From Fumia sp045121595 (GTDB lineage: Bacteria > Bacillota > Clostridia > Oscillospirales > Ruminococcaceae), in NCBI GenBank assembly GCA_045121595.1, contig JBGVGI010000045.1, positions 1 through 5,955 on the forward strand: a stretch of 5,955 nucleotides of DNA, written 5' to 3'. The number at the start of each line of letters is the position of its first letter. Positions within the stretch are counted from its first letter, which is position 1. The position numbers were made by a program, and so were the translations under genes. Below the pieces are notes generated by a model. It did not search any database, was not told where the DNA came from, and was given only the letters and a program-made list of their open reading frames with translations. This document shows, one piece after another, positions 4,783-5,955 of the stretch.

Positions 4783-5340
4783 ATGAAAAACGGAAAAATA
4801 TCAGCATATAAGATCTGTATGATTGCTTTGGCGATCTGTATCAATTTTGTAGGAGGGCAGATTGCATTGGTATTAAAGCTTCCAATTTATTTAGACAGCA
4901 TTGGAACTGTATTGGTCGCATCCATGTTAGGACCTTTTTACGGTATGCTACCAAACCTGATCAGCGGTATTTTAATGGGAATCACGACAGATATTTATTC
5001 CTTATATTATGCACCTGTCGGAATTATCTTAGGTTTTGTGACGGGTCTTGTGTATAAAAAATATCAGCCGAAAAAATGGTGGTTATTATTGGCGGCAGTT
5101 GTGATTACCATTCCATCTACCATTGCAAGCTCCTGCATTACTGCGTTTTTATTTGGAGGCATTACATCTTCAGGTTCCTCTATTCTTGTACAGATTCTTG
5201 CAAAGACCTCCCTTGGACTGGTAGGAAGCTGTTTTGTAGTTCAGTTCTTAACTGATTATATTGACAGAGTCATTTGTATCTATGTTGTAGCTGCACTGAC
5301 AAAGGCTCTGCCTGAGAGCATGAAGGAGAATTTGCGATGA
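4783..5340 (+). CDS. ECF transporter S component (substrate-binding membrane protein)
   Basis: This 185-residue, very hydrophobic protein has about six predicted membrane segments (roughly 10-30, 36-52, 54-67, 75-92, 98-125 and 140-172), the normal size and topology of an ECF S component. The GGQIALVLKLPIYLDSIGT stretch (24-42) after the first segment, with the following LVASMLGPFYG, is typical of a clostridial S-component subfamily; the YAPVG loop is near 76. S components bind a vitamin or nucleobase-like substrate and use a shared EcfA-EcfA'-EcfT energising module; no such genes are nearby, so it probably uses a module encoded elsewhere (group II ECF). It lies 27 nt after the nucleoside hydrolase stop. 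The AAGGAG (4763-4768) is about 14 nt from the ATG, unusually far, but an in-frame TAA at 4771 rules out an earlier start. Its stop overlaps the next ATG. The substrate is inferred only as something the hydrolase can act on. Confidence 0.85.
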   Translation: MKNGKISAYKICMIALAICINFVGGQIALVLKLPIYLDSIGTVLVASMLGPFYGMLPNLISGILMGITTDIYSLYYAPVGIILGFVTGLVYKKYQPKKWWLLLAAVVITIPSTIASSCITAFLFGGITSSGSSILVQILAKTSLGLVGSCFVVQFLTDYIDRVICIYVVAALTKALPESMKENLR

Positions 5341-5955
5341 ACGTATTGATCACCGGAACAAGCTCAGGCATCGGCAAAGAGGCTGTGGAATATTTTTTAA
5401 AGGAAGGTCATCAGGTCTACGGTTTTGATAAAAAAGAAGCAGCTATTGAACATTCGAATTATACACACTATCGTCTGGATATCAGAGATCAGGATTCTTA
5501 TCCGGAGCTTCCGGCAATTCAGGTACTGGTGAACAATGCCGGAGTACAGAATGAGGAAGATATCGATGTGAATTTAAAAGGTACCATTTTGGTGACAGAG
5601 CATTATGGGATACAGCCGGAAATCAGATCCATTGTGATGATCGGGTCTGCCAGCGGACATACCGGTTCGGAATTTCCGGAGTATGCAGCCAGCAAAGGCG
5701 GCGTTCTTTCCTATACAAAAAATGTGGCCATGAGAGTGGCGAAGTTTCAGGCCACCTGCAACAGCCTGGATTTTGGAGGCGTTATGACGGAGCTGAACCG
5801 TCCTGTCATGGAGGATGAAAAGCTTTGGGAGAAAATTATGGAGTTGACTCCCATGAAACGATGGATGAGTGTGGAAGAGGCAGCAGAGTGGATTTATTTT
5901 ATGGCGGTGAAAAACCGCTTTTGTTCGGGTCAGAATATTTTTATCGATGGACTGG
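5337..5955 (+). CDS. Short-chain dehydrogenase/reductase (SDR), 3' end cut by window
   Basis: The start ATG overlaps the S-component stop (ATGA), so translation is probably coupled. The window holds 206 codons and the protein is near its end, because the closing SGQNIFIDGL motif is present. Classical SDR motifs are intact: TGTSSGIG (6-13) binds the dinucleotide, D31 at the end of the second strand suggests NAD(H) over NADP(H), and NNAG is at 66-69. N79, S104 (GSASG), Y116 and K120 (YAASK) form the catalytic tetrad. At about 210 residues it would be shorter than the usual 250, with compact segments between strands 3 and 4. It probably oxidises or reduces a hydroxyl/keto group. Its operon position suggests it acts on a compound taken up or released by the two upstream proteins, but the substrate cannot be named. 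Confidence 0.9.
   Translation, partial: MNVLITGTSSGIGKEAVEYFLKEGHQVYGFDKKEAAIEHSNYTHYRLDIRDQDSYPELPAIQVLVNNAGVQNEEDIDVNLKGTILVTEHYGIQPEIRSIVMIGSASGHTGSEFPEYAASKGGVLSYTKNVAMRVAKFQATCNSLDFGGVMTELNRPVMEDEKLWEKIMELTPMKRWMSVEEAAEWIYFMAVKNRFCSGQNIFIDGL

Overview
The window looks like accessory chromosomal DNA of a low-to-mid GC Gram-positive anaerobe, most likely a clostridial Lachnospiraceae-type genome. The evidence is AGGAGG-type ribosome binding sites, U-tract terminators, an ECF transporter S component of clostridial type, a Firmicutes-style three-gene IS66 element and a tRNA-Pro fragment without an encoded CCA. The species cannot be fixed from the sequence.

Region 1 (1 to about 700) appears to be the end of an integrated element. 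It holds the 3' tail of a WYL-domain regulator (+), a bidirectional terminator, and a 67-residue Xis-like winged HTH gene (-). Next come a pair of tandem 12-bp repeats that resemble integrase arm sites and a hairpin. The region stops at 694-735, the 3' part of a tRNA-Pro(CGG) from the anticodon loop to the discriminator base, with no 5' half before it. That is the expected scar of tyrosine-recombinase integration into a tRNA gene. A terminator that probably served the original tRNA follows at 752-791. No integrase gene is visible.

Region 2 (824-3769) is a structurally complete IS66-family insertion sequence of 2946 bp. It has 13-bp perfect terminal inverted repeats (19/23 when extended) and tnpA, tnpB and tnpC, all on the minus strand. 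tnpA and tnpB overlap by 7 nt. A 282-bp non-coding gap separates tnpB from tnpC. This gap contains a 16-bp perfect inverted repeat, a second 13-bp inverted repeat that competes for the same central segment, two perfect and two one-mismatch DnaA-box sequences, and a good sigma-A-type promoter just before tnpC. It is the most unusual part of the window. No 8-bp target duplication flanks the element.

Region 3 (3781-5955) is a rightward gene set: a nucleoside hydrolase, an ECF-transporter substrate-binding (S) membrane protein and a short-chain dehydrogenase cut by the window end. Spacing is 27 nt and then a 4-nt overlap, so they are almost certainly one operon. The inferred logic is uptake of a nucleoside-like or vitamin-like compound, cleavage of its N-glycosidic bond, and a redox step on a product or related metabolite. 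The substrate is not determined. The IS66 right end abuts the ribosome binding site of the first gene, so any native promoter close upstream has been displaced, and expression may now depend on the IS or on readthrough.
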